In this document: piece after piece, positions 1 to 8,981 of the stretch
Position numbering within the stretch: position 1 is the stretch's first letter
Layout of the letters: each line of letters starts with the position of its first letter
Program-made: the position numbers and the translations under genes
Assembly: GCA_949744505.1 (NCBI GenBank)
Contig: CATJXY010000043.1
Coordinates: 62,001-126,000 of the forward strand
Source: an uncultured Erysipelotrichaceae bacterium
GTDB taxonomy: Bacteria > Bacillota_I > Bacilli_A > Erysipelotrichales > Erysipelotrichaceae
DNA length: 64,000 bases
Reading direction: 5' to 3'
The notes under the pieces: model-generated
The model's input: the letters and a program-made list of their open reading frames with translations, nothing else
The model's database searches: none
What the model was told of the DNA's origin: nothing

Positions 1-1
1 T

Positions 2-754
2 TCAGTTACATTTAAAGAAAAAAGTGCAGAAGAAATTGTAGAACTATGCAAAAAGGCAAATCTTAAAGCAATTGAATGGTCAGAAAATTCGCATGTACAA
101 ATGGCAGATGTTGAAGGTGCTAAACATTTATATCAATTATGTAAAGATGCGGGGATAAAAATTGTTGCATATGGATCTTATTTTCGATGTGGTCAACATG
201 AAGATCCTGAGCAAAGATTCCGTGATTCGCTAACTTCTGCCATTGCAATGCATGCCCCAATTATTCGTATTTGGGCAGGACGAGGTGTATCAGATGACAT
301 TTTGGAGGATACGAGAAAAGTATGGGCACAAGAAGTCAGAATGGCTTGTGAACTTGCAAAAGAAGCAGGGATTAAAGTGGCACTTGAATGGCATCGAAAT
401 ACATTGACAGACAAAAATGAATCGGCAATCAAATTTCTAAAAGAAGTTAATCATGAAAATTTATATTGTCTTTGGCAGCCGACAGTTGCTTTAAATATGA
501 AAGAGCGAACAGAAGGAATTGATTTGATTCAATCATGTTTATTAAATTTACATACTTATTATTGGTTGGATGGAGTTCGTCGTCCATTTGAAGAAGGTTT
601 AGATGAATGGAGAAATTATTTATCTCATGTAAAAAACGATCAAGATCGTTATGCTTTATTAGAATTTGTAATGGATGACTCGGAGCAACAATTGTTAATG
701 GATGCTGAAAGTTTAAATAAACTTTTGATTGAATACAATGAAAGAAATCAATAG
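2..754 (+). CDS. Sugar phosphate isomerase/epimerase (TIM barrel), 5' end outside the window
   Basis: The reading frame is open from the first bases of the window, so the true start lies upstream. The visible protein has the layout of the xylose-isomerase-like TIM-barrel family (AP endonuclease 2 fold): an early ANLKAIEWSEN strand, then IIRIWAG and KVALEWHRNT, where the glutamate and histidine are typical metal ligands. These enzymes isomerise or epimerise sugars or sugar phosphates in the cytoplasm. The substrate cannot be read from the sequence. It lies 80 bases upstream of nagA on the same strand, which suggests a shared amino-sugar or sugar-acid catabolic operon continuing to the left. 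Confidence 0.8.
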   Translation, partial: SVTFKEKSAEEIVELCKKANLKAIEWSENSHVQMADVEGAKHLYQLCKDAGIKIVAYGSYFRCGQHEDPEQRFRDSLTSAIAMHAPIIRIWAGRGVSDDILEDTRKVWAQEVRMACELAKEAGIKVALEWHRNTLTDKNESAIKFLKEVNHENLYCLWQPTVALNMKERTEGIDLIQSCLLNLHTYYWLDGVRRPFEEGLDEWRNYLSHVKNDQDRYALLEFVMDDSEQQLLMDAESLNKLLIEYNERNQ

Positions 755-834
755 TTGATTTACTTGCAAAGAAGGAATGTCTTTTATATAATGAAGTTAT
801 CATTTAATGTATGAAAAATAAAAGGAGGACAATT

Positions 835-1968
835 ATGATCATTCAAAGCAAAAATGTTTATTTTGATGAAAAACTGCAACCACTTCAAATAGAAATTGAA
901 GAGGGAAAAATTACAAAAATACTTCCATATGGTTTCAACAAAGAAGTTGTAGATTACGGTGAGAACTTGATTTTACCGGGATTGATCGACATTCATAATC
1001 ATGGTTATTTCCATGGAGGATGTAATAATGCAACCAAAGAGTGGTTAAAAGAATGGACAAGTTATCTTCCTAGTGAAGGTGTTACCTCAACCTTATTCAG
1101 TTTCAGTAGTGGTGACTATGATGCTTTAATGAAGAGTTTAAAAACATTTAAAGAATTTTGTGAAGAAGGACATGAAGGAACACAGTTTTTAGGAGCCTAT
1201 TCGGAAGGACCTTTTATTGGCAAGAAACCGGGTGCTCAGGCTTTGAAAAACAAGTTAATTCCAAGCCGTGAAAATATTTCTGCCTTTAATGAAGCATGTG
1301 GAAATAGACTTTGTTATGTTATGGTAGCACCGGAAGAGTTAAATGGTAATTATGATGCGATTCATTATTGCAGAGAAATGGGGATTGCTGTTGCCATCGG
1401 TCATAGTGGAGCAACATTTGATATATGTTGCGATGCAATCGCTGCTGGGGCAATGTCATTTACTCATACCTACAATGGAATGACAGGGCTTCATCATCGC
1501 GAACCGGGGGTTTTAGGAGCAGCGATGGTTCATGATAATTGTTATACAGAGTTGATTTGTGATGGTGTTCATGTACATCGTGCGGCGGCAAATATTCTGG
1601 CTCGAACTAAAGGAAAAGATAAGTTGATTTTAGTTACGGATTCTGTTCATGTAAAAGGATTTAAGCCGGGAACATATCAAGAAAATGGGAATGAGATTAT
1701 CGTTCACGAAGACGGATCTGTTACAAAGCCTGATGGAACAATAAGCGGAAGCAGTAATCGCTTAAATAGAGTCTTACGTTATGCTATTAAGGAAGCAAAG
1801 ATCGATCCTGTAACTGCATATAATGCGTGTACAAAAAATCCATGTGAATTATTAGGTGTTCATGATAAAGGAAAAATTCAAGTGGGTTATGATGCAGATA
1901 TTGCAGTATTAGATGATGATTATAATGTAGTTGCAACATACATTATGGGAAAAGAATATAAGAATTAA
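835..1968 (+). CDS. nagA: N-acetylglucosamine-6-phosphate deacetylase
   Basis: Removes acetate from GlcNAc-6-phosphate to give glucosamine-6-phosphate in amino-sugar catabolism and wall recycling. The 377-residue protein is normal for the amidohydrolase family: metal motif IDIHNHG near residues 52-57, EGPFIG, AIGHSGA, THTYNGM and the catalytic aspartate region VTDSVHVKG. An in-frame ATG lies 24 bases upstream at 811, but the AAAGGAGG at 821-828 is placed for the ATG at 835, so I choose that one. A hairpin terminator follows directly. The partner deaminase nagB is not in the window. Confidence 0.93.
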   Translation: MIIQSKNVYFDEKLQPLQIEIEEGKITKILPYGFNKEVVDYGENLILPGLIDIHNHGYFHGGCNNATKEWLKEWTSYLPSEGVTSTLFSFSSGDYDALMKSLKTFKEFCEEGHEGTQFLGAYSEGPFIGKKPGAQALKNKLIPSRENISAFNEACGNRLCYVMVAPEELNGNYDAIHYCREMGIAVAIGHSGATFDICCDAIAAGAMSFTHTYNGMTGLHHREPGVLGAAMVHDNCYTELICDGVHVHRAAANILARTKGKDKLILVTDSVHVKGFKPGTYQENGNEIIVHEDGSVTKPDGTISGSSNRLNRVLRYAIKEAKIDPVTAYNACTKNPCELLGVHDKGKIQVGYDADIAVLDDDYNVVATYIMGKEYKN

Positions 1969-1971
1969 ATT

Positions 1972-1999
1972 AAAACTGCTCGCTAAAGAGCAGTTTTTA
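1972..1999. terminator. Bidirectional terminator between nagA and the convergent XRE gene
   Basis: The stem AAACTGCTC/GAGCAGTTT is followed by T's on the plus strand and preceded by A's, so it can end nagA and also the opposing gene that stops at 2011. Confidence 0.85.
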
Positions 2000-2010
2000 C
2001 GTTATTAAGA

Positions 2011-2523
2011 TTAGTTCAAATTTCGTTTTAGAATTCTTGCTTTGAAAGCTTTTATTTTTGCTATATAACGGCTTGTAAATAAAACTCCGGTAATTAAGAT
2101 TCCTAAAATCAGTCCCAATGAAAAATCAGCTATTTTTTCATATATTCCTGTATCGCATAAGTCATAGATATCTAAAATCATATATGTGATAAAGGCACAT
2201 GTTCCTGCTATGAAAAGAAAATGCATTCTTTTGGTGATATGTTGTTTTTCATAATTGCTGTAATCAGCAACTTTCAGTGCGGTTTCTTCTATTTGTTTAT
2301 TCATCGTTTCTTCTCCTCTTTGTCCATCTAAGATTTCTTTTAATTCTACATTGTAATAGTTTGAAATTTGTATAAGAATATCAATATCAGGCATATTCAT
2401 CCCGGTTTCCCATCGTGATACACTTCTATTAGAAACTCCTATAATTTCTGCAAATTGTTCTTGAGATAATTTTTTCTCTTTTCTTAATTCTTTTAAAAAT
2501 TGCCCAATTTTTTTTTGATTCAC
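2011..2523 (-). CDS. XRE-family regulator with a C-terminal membrane anchor
   Basis: The N-terminal 60 residues form a Cro/C1 helix-turn-helix (LSQEQFAEIIGVSNRSVSRW). The C-terminal half has two hydrophobic helices (about residues 100-120 and 132-150), so this is probably a membrane-tethered regulator. The frame extends upstream to 2652, but that extension has no family resemblance. A GTG at 2523 sits just after an AGGAGG at 2532-2537, so I take it as the start (170 residues). The target is unknown; it is divergent from the ETF/lactate dehydrogenase operon 258 bases away, making that operon a possible target (inference). Confidence 0.8.
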   Translation of the reverse strand: MNQKKIGQFLKELRKEKKLSQEQFAEIIGVSNRSVSRWETGMNMPDIDILIQISNYYNVELKEILDGQRGEETMNKQIEETALKVADYSNYEKQHITKRMHFLFIAGTCAFITYMILDIYDLCDTGIYEKIADFSLGLILGILITGVLFTSRYIAKIKAFKARILKRNLN

Positions 2524-2706
2524 TTTTATTCCTCCTTTCGATAAACATAGTTTATAAGATATAAAGTATAAAAAACACGACATAAAGTGAGAATTCTTAG
2601 AAAACGATGTCATATTATTATAATAAACCTTTTTTTGATACATAAATATCAAATTTCTTATTTAAGATTATAAGTATCACAAAAAATAAACTGAAAGCCC
2701 TTTCAT

Positions 2707-2734
2707 TTCACAAATCCTTGCTATATAATATAAT
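2707..2734 (+). promoter_or_regulatory. Promoter of the etfB-etfA-lactate dehydrogenase operon
   Basis: TTCACA at 2707-2712 and TATAAT at 2729-2734 are 16 bases apart, matching a sigma-A type promoter. A second TATAAT overlaps at 2724-2729. The etfB ribosome site GAAGGAGAG follows before the ATG at 2781. Confidence 0.7.
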
Positions 2735-2780
2735 AGTAAAGAATTAATAGTGAAAGAAACGGAAGAGAAGGAGAGCCAAG

Positions 2781-3581
2781 ATGAATATTGTAGTATGTAT
2801 CAAACAGGTACCTGCAACACAAAAGGTGAATGTTGATCCGGTAACCGGAGTTTTAAAGCGAGATGGCGTAGAAACAAAATTAAATCCATATGATTGTTAT
2901 GCAATGGAAACCGCCTTGCATATTCAAAAGAAGACAAAGGCAAAGATTCATGTTATAACAATGGGACCAAACTCAGCGGTTGACGTATTAAAAGAAGGAT
3001 TTTCATTAGGTGCAGAGGAAGGATGGCTTTTGACTGATAGAAAGTTTGCCGGAGCAGATGTTCTAGCTACTTCTTATGCAATTGCAAGTGGTATACGACA
3101 AATTAAGGATGTTGATTTAATTATTTGCGGGAAGCAAACTACTGATGGAGATACGGCACAGGTGGGTCCTGAAATCGCAGAAGTTTTGAATATTCCTCAT
3201 ATCAGTTGGGTTCAGGAATTGGTTGATGTAGATGATAAAGGGTTAACAGTTAGACAGGATTTAAGTGAATTGGATATGATTGCAACTTTACCTTATCCAT
3301 GTTTAATTACCGTTGAAAAAGGAATTTTTCAACCTAATCTTCCTTCTTATCGAAAAAAGAAAGCGGCAAAAGATTATCCGATTCATTTCTTAACTGCGGA
3401 TCAATGTGAAGGGCTAGATCAGAAAAGAATTGGTTTATCCGGATCCCCGACACAAGTGGAAAGAATTTTTACCCCGGAGCATGATGTGAAAACAATGAAG
3501 TTAGAAGGAACAGGCAGTGAAATGGCAAGGCAAGTAGTAAAGCTATTAAGAGATGAAAAAATTTTGGAGGCGGGTGAATAA
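2781..3581 (+). CDS. etfB: Electron transfer flavoprotein subunit beta
   Basis: The 266-residue protein begins MNIVVCIKQVPATQKV, the classic EtfB start, and has the conserved middle KQTTDGDTAQVGPEIAE. EtfB binds FAD (in bifurcating types) or AMP and passes electrons with EtfA. It is first in a three-gene operon with a ferredoxin-bearing EtfA (2-base gap) and a FAD-linked lactate dehydrogenase. That order matches the electron-confurcating lactate dehydrogenase of Acetobacterium woodii (LctBCD), so it probably serves lactate oxidation rather than acyl-CoA dehydrogenation. Confidence 0.93.
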   Translation: MNIVVCIKQVPATQKVNVDPVTGVLKRDGVETKLNPYDCYAMETALHIQKKTKAKIHVITMGPNSAVDVLKEGFSLGAEEGWLLTDRKFAGADVLATSYAIASGIRQIKDVDLIICGKQTTDGDTAQVGPEIAEVLNIPHISWVQELVDVDDKGLTVRQDLSELDMIATLPYPCLITVEKGIFQPNLPSYRKKKAAKDYPIHFLTADQCEGLDQKRIGLSGSPTQVERIFTPEHDVKTMKLEGTGSEMARQVVKLLRDEKILEAGE

Positions 3582-3583
3582 TC

Positions 3584-4771
3584 ATGGCCGGATTAGTAAT
3601 AGATGAGAAAAAATGTGTGTTGTGCGGGTTATGTGCAAAACAATGTCCATTCCAGGCAATGCAAATCATCAATGGTAAAGTTGAAATCAATGCTGCATGT
3701 AAAATGTGTAGATTATGTTTGAAAAATTGTCCGAAACAAGCTATTTTCGAGCAAAAAGATGATGTGACAGTATTGGATAAGTCAGAATGGAAAGATATTT
3801 TGGTTTATGTTGAACATACCGATGGTAAAATCCATCCGGTTACAATTGAATTGATTGGGAAGGCACTAGAACTTGCAAAGGTTATTCATCAAAAAGTTCG
3901 GTGTCTAATGATTGGTAGTGAAATTGTTGAGGCTGCTGATTCACTTTTAGACTATGGAGTACATTCTGTAGAAGTTTATGATAATCCTCAATTACGCTAT
4001 TTTCGTTCCGATAATTATACAGAAGTATTTGAGGATTGTATTTTACATCTTAAACCGACGGTTGTTTTAGTTGGAGCAACAGTAAGTGGAAGATCACTTG
4101 CACCACGAGTAGCAGCTCGTTTTCAAACAGGATTAACTGCCGACTGTACCGTTTTAGAGATGCGTGAAAATACAGATTTAGTACAGATAAGACCGGCATT
4201 TGGTGGGAATATTATGGCGCAAATCTTAAATACGAATCATCGTCCTCAATTTGCGACTGTTCGATATAAAGTTATGGATCCGGCTATGAAACAAGACCGA
4301 GTAGGTGAGATTCATCTTTGTTCGATAGAAGATAAGAAATTGTGCTCTAAAATAGGAATTTGTAAGGTAGAACCTAAAGTTCAACAAAAAAATATATCGG
4401 ATGCAGATGTTTTGATTGCAATCGGCCGAGGAGTCAAAGATGAAAAAACAATTCAATTATTAGAAAAACTAGCCCAAATCCTTCATGGGGAAATAGCTTG
4501 CAGCAGACCTTTAGTTGAAAGCGGTAGATATAGTGTAGATCGTCAGATCGGTCTTTCCGGAAGAACAGTAAAACCAAAACTAATTATGACTTTTGGAATC
4601 AGTGGTGCGATTCAATTTACAGCTGGAATGAAAGGGGCAGAAAAAATTATCGCAGTAAATCTTGATGAAAATGCTCCAATCTTTGAATTGGCACATGTGG
4701 CTGTAGTTGCAGATGTAAGTGAATTTGTTCAAAAAATGATCGAAGAAGTGGAGGGAAAGAATCGTGTTTAA
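3584..4771 (+). CDS. etfA: Electron transfer flavoprotein subunit alpha with N-terminal ferredoxin domain
   Basis: The 395-residue protein has two CxxCxxCxxxCP motifs at its N-terminus (Cys 11, 14, 17, 21 and Cys 39, 42, 45, 49), as for two [4Fe-4S] clusters. An EtfA body follows, ending in the FAD-binding region (SRPLVESGR, GLSGRTVKPKL, FGISGAIQF). The ferredoxin extension is characteristic of EtfA subunits in electron-bifurcating complexes such as LctC and CarE. It overlaps the next gene by 8 bases, so the two are probably translationally coupled. Confidence 0.93.
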   Translation: MAGLVIDEKKCVLCGLCAKQCPFQAMQIINGKVEINAACKMCRLCLKNCPKQAIFEQKDDVTVLDKSEWKDILVYVEHTDGKIHPVTIELIGKALELAKVIHQKVRCLMIGSEIVEAADSLLDYGVHSVEVYDNPQLRYFRSDNYTEVFEDCILHLKPTVVLVGATVSGRSLAPRVAARFQTGLTADCTVLEMRENTDLVQIRPAFGGNIMAQILNTNHRPQFATVRYKVMDPAMKQDRVGEIHLCSIEDKKLCSKIGICKVEPKVQQKNISDADVLIAIGRGVKDEKTIQLLEKLAQILHGEIACSRPLVESGRYSVDRQIGLSGRTVKPKLIMTFGISGAIQFTAGMKGAEKIIAVNLDENAPIFELAHVAVVADVSEFVQKMIEEVEGKNRV

Positions 4772-6161
4772 ACAAGTAACAGAAATAGATAAGAATGCAC
4801 TAGAAGCGATTGTCGGAAAGCAATGGGTGAGTTTTAAAGATGAAATTCATCCTGATTATACTCATGATGAGATGACACAATACGGTTGTTATGAACCGGA
4901 ACTTGTAATTTTACCTGGATGTACAAAAGAAGTTTCAAAGATTCTTTCTTATTGTAATGAGAATCATATTTGTGTTACGGTTCGTGGAGCAGGAACGGGA
5001 TTGTGCGGCGGATGTGTTGCGATTGAAGGTGGAGTCGTTATGTCCATGATGAGAATGAATCGAATATTAGAAATTGACGAAAACACGATGACATGTACTT
5101 TAGAACCGGGAGTTCTTTTAATGGAAATCATTGAAGCAGCAAGTGAAAGAAATCTTCTTTATGCACCGGATCCGGGAGAGAAGAGTGCCTCTGTGGGTGG
5201 GAATATTCAAACAAATGCCGGAGGAATGCGTGCGGTTAAATATGGGGTAACTCGGGATTATGTAAAGGGGTTGGAAATTGTTTTAGCCGATGGAACAATC
5301 CTTAATCTGAATGGAAAGACATCTAAAAATAGCTCTGGATACTCACTTAAAGATTTGATTATCGGTTCTGAGGGAACTTTAGCAGTTGTTACAAAGATTA
5401 TCATGAAACTTCTGCCTAAACCTAAAATGATGACTTCCTTATTGATTCCTTTTGATGAATTGAAAAAAGCATTGGAATTTGTAGTAAAAGTAATGCAACT
5501 CCCGGAAGTAGCGACAACAATTGAATTTATGGAAAAAGAAGTGATTCAAGATGCACAAGATTATCTTGGAAAAGATTTTCCAAATAAAGAATACAATGCT
5601 TATTTAATTGTTTCATACAGTGGGAATTCCACAAAGAGTATGGAAACTATGATTGAGGATTGTGCTGAATTGGCATTAAAAGAAGGTGCAATTGATGTTT
5701 TTATTTCGGACACGGAAGAAAGACAAAGCAGTATTTGGGATGCACGAGGCGCATTCTTAGAAGCAATTAAAAATTCAACATCACAAATGGATGAATGCGA
5801 TGTTGTTGTTAACATTGATAAAGTTGCAGAGTTTTGCCAATTTTCAAAAGAACTATCTGCGAGAGAAAATATTCGAATCCGTAGTTTTGGACATGCGGGT
5901 GATGGAAATCTTCATATTTATGTATTAAAAGATGATTTAAATGAGGAAGAATGGCAAAGAAAAGTAAAAATATGTATGGATGAACTATATGCTGAAGCGA
6001 TCAGACTCAAAGGTCAAGTTTCCGGCGAGCATGGCATAGGACACGCAAAGGTGGAATATTTAAAGGATTCTCTTGAAGATAGACAAATTGATATCATGAA
6101 AGGTATCAAAGCAGTGTTTGATCCAAATGGGATTTTAAATCCGGGTAAAGTGATTAAATAA
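4764..6161 (+). CDS. FAD-linked lactate/glycolate dehydrogenase (LctD/GlcD-like)
   Basis: A 465-residue flavoprotein of the FAD_binding_4 plus FAD-oxidase C family. The FAD loop RGAGTGLCGG lies near residue 75, the catalytic region SFGHAGDGNLHIYV near 375, and SGEHGIGHAK near the end. It starts at a GTG inside the end of etfA. By gene order it is the lactate-oxidising subunit of an ETF-coupled complex: NAD+ reduction by lactate driven by ferredoxin oxidation, as shown for A. woodii. No lactate permease or racemase adjoins it. D- versus L-lactate, or glycolate, cannot be told from sequence alone. Confidence 0.88.
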   Translation: MFKQVTEIDKNALEAIVGKQWVSFKDEIHPDYTHDEMTQYGCYEPELVILPGCTKEVSKILSYCNENHICVTVRGAGTGLCGGCVAIEGGVVMSMMRMNRILEIDENTMTCTLEPGVLLMEIIEAASERNLLYAPDPGEKSASVGGNIQTNAGGMRAVKYGVTRDYVKGLEIVLADGTILNLNGKTSKNSSGYSLKDLIIGSEGTLAVVTKIIMKLLPKPKMMTSLLIPFDELKKALEFVVKVMQLPEVATTIEFMEKEVIQDAQDYLGKDFPNKEYNAYLIVSYSGNSTKSMETMIEDCAELALKEGAIDVFISDTEERQSSIWDARGAFLEAIKNSTSQMDECDVVVNIDKVAEFCQFSKELSARENIRIRSFGHAGDGNLHIYVLKDDLNEEEWQRKVKICMDELYAEAIRLKGQVSGEHGIGHAKVEYLKDSLEDRQIDIMKGIKAVFDPNGILNPGKVIK

Positions 6162-6173
6162 TCAACTTTTATA

Positions 6174-6204
6174 AAGCTGTCTCTTGTTTAGGCAGCTGTT
6201 TTGA
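6174..6204 (+). terminator. Terminator after the ETF/lactate dehydrogenase operon
   Basis: AGCTGTCT and AGGCAGCT pair with one G-U, followed by GTTTTG. The T-tract is weak. Confidence 0.6.
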
Positions 6205-6469
6205 TAAAACAGTTAAAGTTTCTATGTTTTTAGATAATTGCAAATTTTTACGAAGAACACCATCTCAAATAATAATTTTTGAAAATTTAAAGATAGTTAA
6301 AGAGTTTGACTCTTTCCAAAGAATGATGATTTTGGATGCGAAAAAGGGTTCAAATGGAATTACAGTAATAATTAAAATATATGAAATTGCAACATCTAGA
6401 TGTAGTTAATAATAAGTGAAACTGACAAACGAAATGTTGGTTTCTATGTACAATTAGTGAGGTCAAAAT
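6205..6469 (+). other. Intergenic stretch with no convincing gene
   Basis: Holds a 61-codon open frame (6224-6409) with no clear ribosome site and no recognisable family, then AT-rich sequence leading to the lipoprotein gene. I see no RNA element. Confidence 0.4.
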
Positions 6470-7924
6470 ATGAGGAAATTAATAATTTTGATTATAGCAG
6501 CACTTATGTGTGAAGGATGTATTAAAGAAAAAGGTTATCTTTCAAAGGAATTTATAGAAGGAGAGAATGTTTTCTTGAAGGCAAGCGATGAAACAGTGGA
6601 ACAGATAAGGGCTTATTTGTTGAATAATCCTAAATTAAGTAAATGGGTTAAAGATGGATTGAATTTGTATTGTTACCCGAATATGGGATGCGATATATCG
6701 GCAGATAATTTAGGTATTTATATTAAATATAATATGCAAGGAAAACTTGAATCCACAATTATTTATAAACATGAAGCACAGCTTGAATACCAACAAGAAG
6801 GCATAACAAGAAAGGTAGTGTTGCATTTATATTCAAATAGTCCAAACTTATTTATACTTATTGATGGTGCTGATTATCGATATTATAAAATTGATAAAGA
6901 AAAAAAACGTATCTACAAAGGAATTAGTAATCCAGAAACGTGGGATATTGAATACACAGAAGAATCGGATTTAAGTGAAGAACTGACGGAAGAAATCATC
7001 AAACATTTTGATGAATTTGAAGAAAGTCAACTTGATAAAAATGAAGAGGAACAATTTTTTAAAGAGTTACAGGAAATTTATTTAAAAACGGGTACATATA
7101 AACAAGGGTCTTTCTTACAGTCAAATATCAATGATTTAGAATTTGAAGAAATTTATCCGGTATTAAGCTTGTATGGAAATGGTAAATATCTTGATTATGA
7201 ACGAGTGGTAGATTATTTTGGTATTAAAGTGGATGGAAAATATGGACTGTTGAATAATAGAGGAATTGTCGCGATTGAACCAAAATATGACGAACGGTTT
7301 GATTTTTGGGAATTTGAGATTTATATCCGTGATGCTGAGGGATGCCCGCAAGAAAACAGTGATGACATGGTTTTTCAGTATGGTATGGGACATGGATATG
7401 TGGATATTACCTTTTGTTATAATGAAGAAAACCAATTCTTGATTTGCCAAAAAGGAGAGGATGGCCCAGCCAGCTTGTATTTAATGGATGAATTTAATAT
7501 GGAGATCTTAAAAAGATTGAATGTTTTTGTCTACGATGAAGATGGAAAACAAGGAATAGCGGATAAAAACGGCAATCGAATTACAGATGCGGTCTATGAT
7601 CAAATCCTATTTTCAACAACAGATTTATTGGCATTTGAACAATCAGGAAAATGGGGTTATATGGACTTAAAAGGGAATGTAGTTATTGAATGCAACTATT
7701 ATCCGTGGATAGAAAATTATTCAGTAATATTACCATGTCCTTGTATTGATGATCAGTATGTAATTGTAAAAAACGAAAATAATAAATATGGAATAATAAG
7801 TAAACAAGGAAAAACAATCATAGAATGCAAATATGATGCAATTTCTCCGTTTTATGAAGGAAAAATCATTATAAAGGAAAAAGGTCAGTGGAAAGTAATT
7901 GAATTAAGTAATCTATTTAGCTAA
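6470..7924 (+). CDS. WG-repeat lipoprotein
   Basis: The 484-residue protein starts with a hydrophobic signal segment ending LMCEGC, so Cys17 may be lipidated, although the lipobox is not canonical. The C-terminal part has at least four WG-type beta repeats: GKYGLLNNRGIVAIEPKYD, GKQGIADKNGNRITDAVYD, GKWGYMDLKGNVVIECNY and NKYGIISKQGKTIIECKYD. WG repeats are probable binding surfaces; no enzyme motif is seen. The N-terminal 230 residues are unfamiliar. A GAGGT site precedes the ATG. It stands alone and is probably exposed on the outer face of the membrane. Confidence 0.75.
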   Translation: MRKLIILIIAALMCEGCIKEKGYLSKEFIEGENVFLKASDETVEQIRAYLLNNPKLSKWVKDGLNLYCYPNMGCDISADNLGIYIKYNMQGKLESTIIYKHEAQLEYQQEGITRKVVLHLYSNSPNLFILIDGADYRYYKIDKEKKRIYKGISNPETWDIEYTEESDLSEELTEEIIKHFDEFEESQLDKNEEEQFFKELQEIYLKTGTYKQGSFLQSNINDLEFEEIYPVLSLYGNGKYLDYERVVDYFGIKVDGKYGLLNNRGIVAIEPKYDERFDFWEFEIYIRDAEGCPQENSDDMVFQYGMGHGYVDITFCYNEENQFLICQKGEDGPASLYLMDEFNMEILKRLNVFVYDEDGKQGIADKNGNRITDAVYDQILFSTTDLLAFEQSGKWGYMDLKGNVVIECNYYPWIENYSVILPCPCIDDQYVIVKNENNKYGIISKQGKTIIECKYDAISPFYEGKIIIKEKGQWKVIELSNLFS

Positions 7925-8049
7925 CTTTTTAAGGTGTAAAAATGCAAGTTCAAAACAAAGAGATTAAAAAATAGGCAGAGGAAATAATCTTTCAAAATAA
8001 AAAAGGCATAATTAAAATATCTAAAACTATTTATAAAAAAGATTAAAGT

Positions 8050-8058
8050 TGGTATAAT
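8050..8058 (+). promoter_or_regulatory. Extended -10 promoter for the basic 96-residue protein
   Basis: TGGTATAAT (TGn plus TATAAT) lies 27 bases before the ATG at 8086; the -35 region is weak. Confidence 0.55.
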
Positions 8059-8085
8059 TTAAATAGTGCTAAAAGGAGAATTCTT

Positions 8086-8376
8086 ATGGATTTGATGAAA
8101 TCAGCAAAAAAACAAATGAGAAAAAAAGCTTGGGAAACATTAAAAAAAAGGAGAAATACTAAAAAGAGACTTGAAAAACTTAATATAAAAAAGAAAATCA
8201 AAAGAAAAAGAATGATTCGCCGAGTCAAAGTGGCTTCAGTATTAACAGTAGGTTTTTGTTGTAGACATCTTTTGAAAAAGGGAGTGAAAAAGGCAAATCA
8301 GGAAATAAAAGAATTGATTCATCATGATGAGCAGAATGTTGAAGTAGATTCTAATGGTTTGATTAGTATTAAATAA
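8086..8376 (+). CDS. Small, highly basic protein of unknown function
   Basis: The first 50 of 96 residues are dominated by lysine and arginine (for example TLKKRRNTKKRLEKL). A short less polar stretch follows (VASVLTVGFCC), then a mixed tail ending LISIK. AAAAGGAGA is correctly placed before the ATG, with an extended -10 upstream and a terminator downstream, so it is a well-formed monocistronic gene. The composition suggests nucleic-acid or membrane-surface binding (inference). No family recognised. Confidence 0.65.
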   Translation: MDLMKSAKKQMRKKAWETLKKRRNTKKRLEKLNIKKKIKRKRMIRRVKVASVLTVGFCCRHLLKKGVKKANQEIKELIHHDEQNVEVDSNGLISIK

Positions 8377-8381
8377 TTGTG

Positions 8382-8412
8382 AACTGCAATGTATCTTCAT
8401 TGTAGTTTTTTT
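8382..8412 (+). terminator. Terminator after the basic 96-residue protein
   Basis: AACTGCAATG and CATTGTAGTT pair with one G-U and are followed by a T run. Confidence 0.8.
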
Positions 8413-8570
8413 ATATGCATAGAGTTATAAATCTTTATAATGATTAAAAACACCTACTTTCATATAAATAAGAGAATACATTCAAACTCAATTACAAGAA
8501 AGTAAACTTGTAGGTTAGATGAGAATGAAAAAATTCATTACCTGTTTATGTGGAAGCTGGTGAAATAATC

Positions 8571-8591
8571 AAAAAAACCTCTTAAAGAGGT
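8571..8591 (-). terminator. Minus-strand terminator for the small membrane protein gene
   Basis: The stem ACCTCTT/AAGAGGT has a 7-A run on its left, which is a T run when read on the minus strand. Confidence 0.65.
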
Positions 8592-8672
8592 AATCAGAGA
8601 GCATGTTGTAAAGAACCCATTGTAATAATGCATTCTTATAGGGCTGTACATATTGTTTGTTTCCACAATTGA

Positions 8673-8981
8673 CTAGGATTCTTTTATTTCTGTTTCTGTA
8701 TATTCTGCATCAATGATATCATCTCTTACTTTAAAATTTTGAGGTTGATACTCTTTTTCAGAAGCATTTTGCTGCCATGCATGGAATTGTTGATTTTGTT
8801 TTTGATACATGTTTTTTCTACGCTGAAAGGTTTTATTTATATTTCTTCTGTTTATGATTCTAAATAAATACATGACAGCTAAAAAGTATATGAGCATAGC
8901 TAAAAACGGTGACATAACTGCTATCCGGTTTGTTATGACGTTGATAAGATAAAATCCAATTACCAAAACTAATATTTCCAT
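8673..8981 (-). CDS. Small two-helix membrane protein, unknown
   Basis: The 102-residue protein has two predicted membrane helices in its first half (MEILVLVIGFYLINVI; AMLIYFLAVMYLF). A basic linker follows (INRRNINKTFQRRKN), then a polar, acidic tail ending DAEYTETEIKES. AGAGGA precedes the ATG on the minus strand. No family recognised. The positively charged loop after helix 2 suggests the long tail is cytoplasmic. Confidence 0.65.
   Translation of the reverse strand: MEILVLVIGFYLINVITNRIAVMSPFLAMLIYFLAVMYLFRIINRRNINKTFQRRKNMYQKQNQQFHAWQQNASEKEYQPQNFKVRDDIIDAEYTETEIKES

Noticed and set aside
447..803. 118-codon minus-strand frame across the epimerase gene
   Set aside because: Lies antisense to the end of a clear TIM-barrel gene and has no family signature.
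6224..6409. 61-codon open frame after the lactate dehydrogenase gene
   Set aside because: No ribosome binding site, no family resemblance and an atypical composition; it probably occurs by chance in AT-rich DNA.
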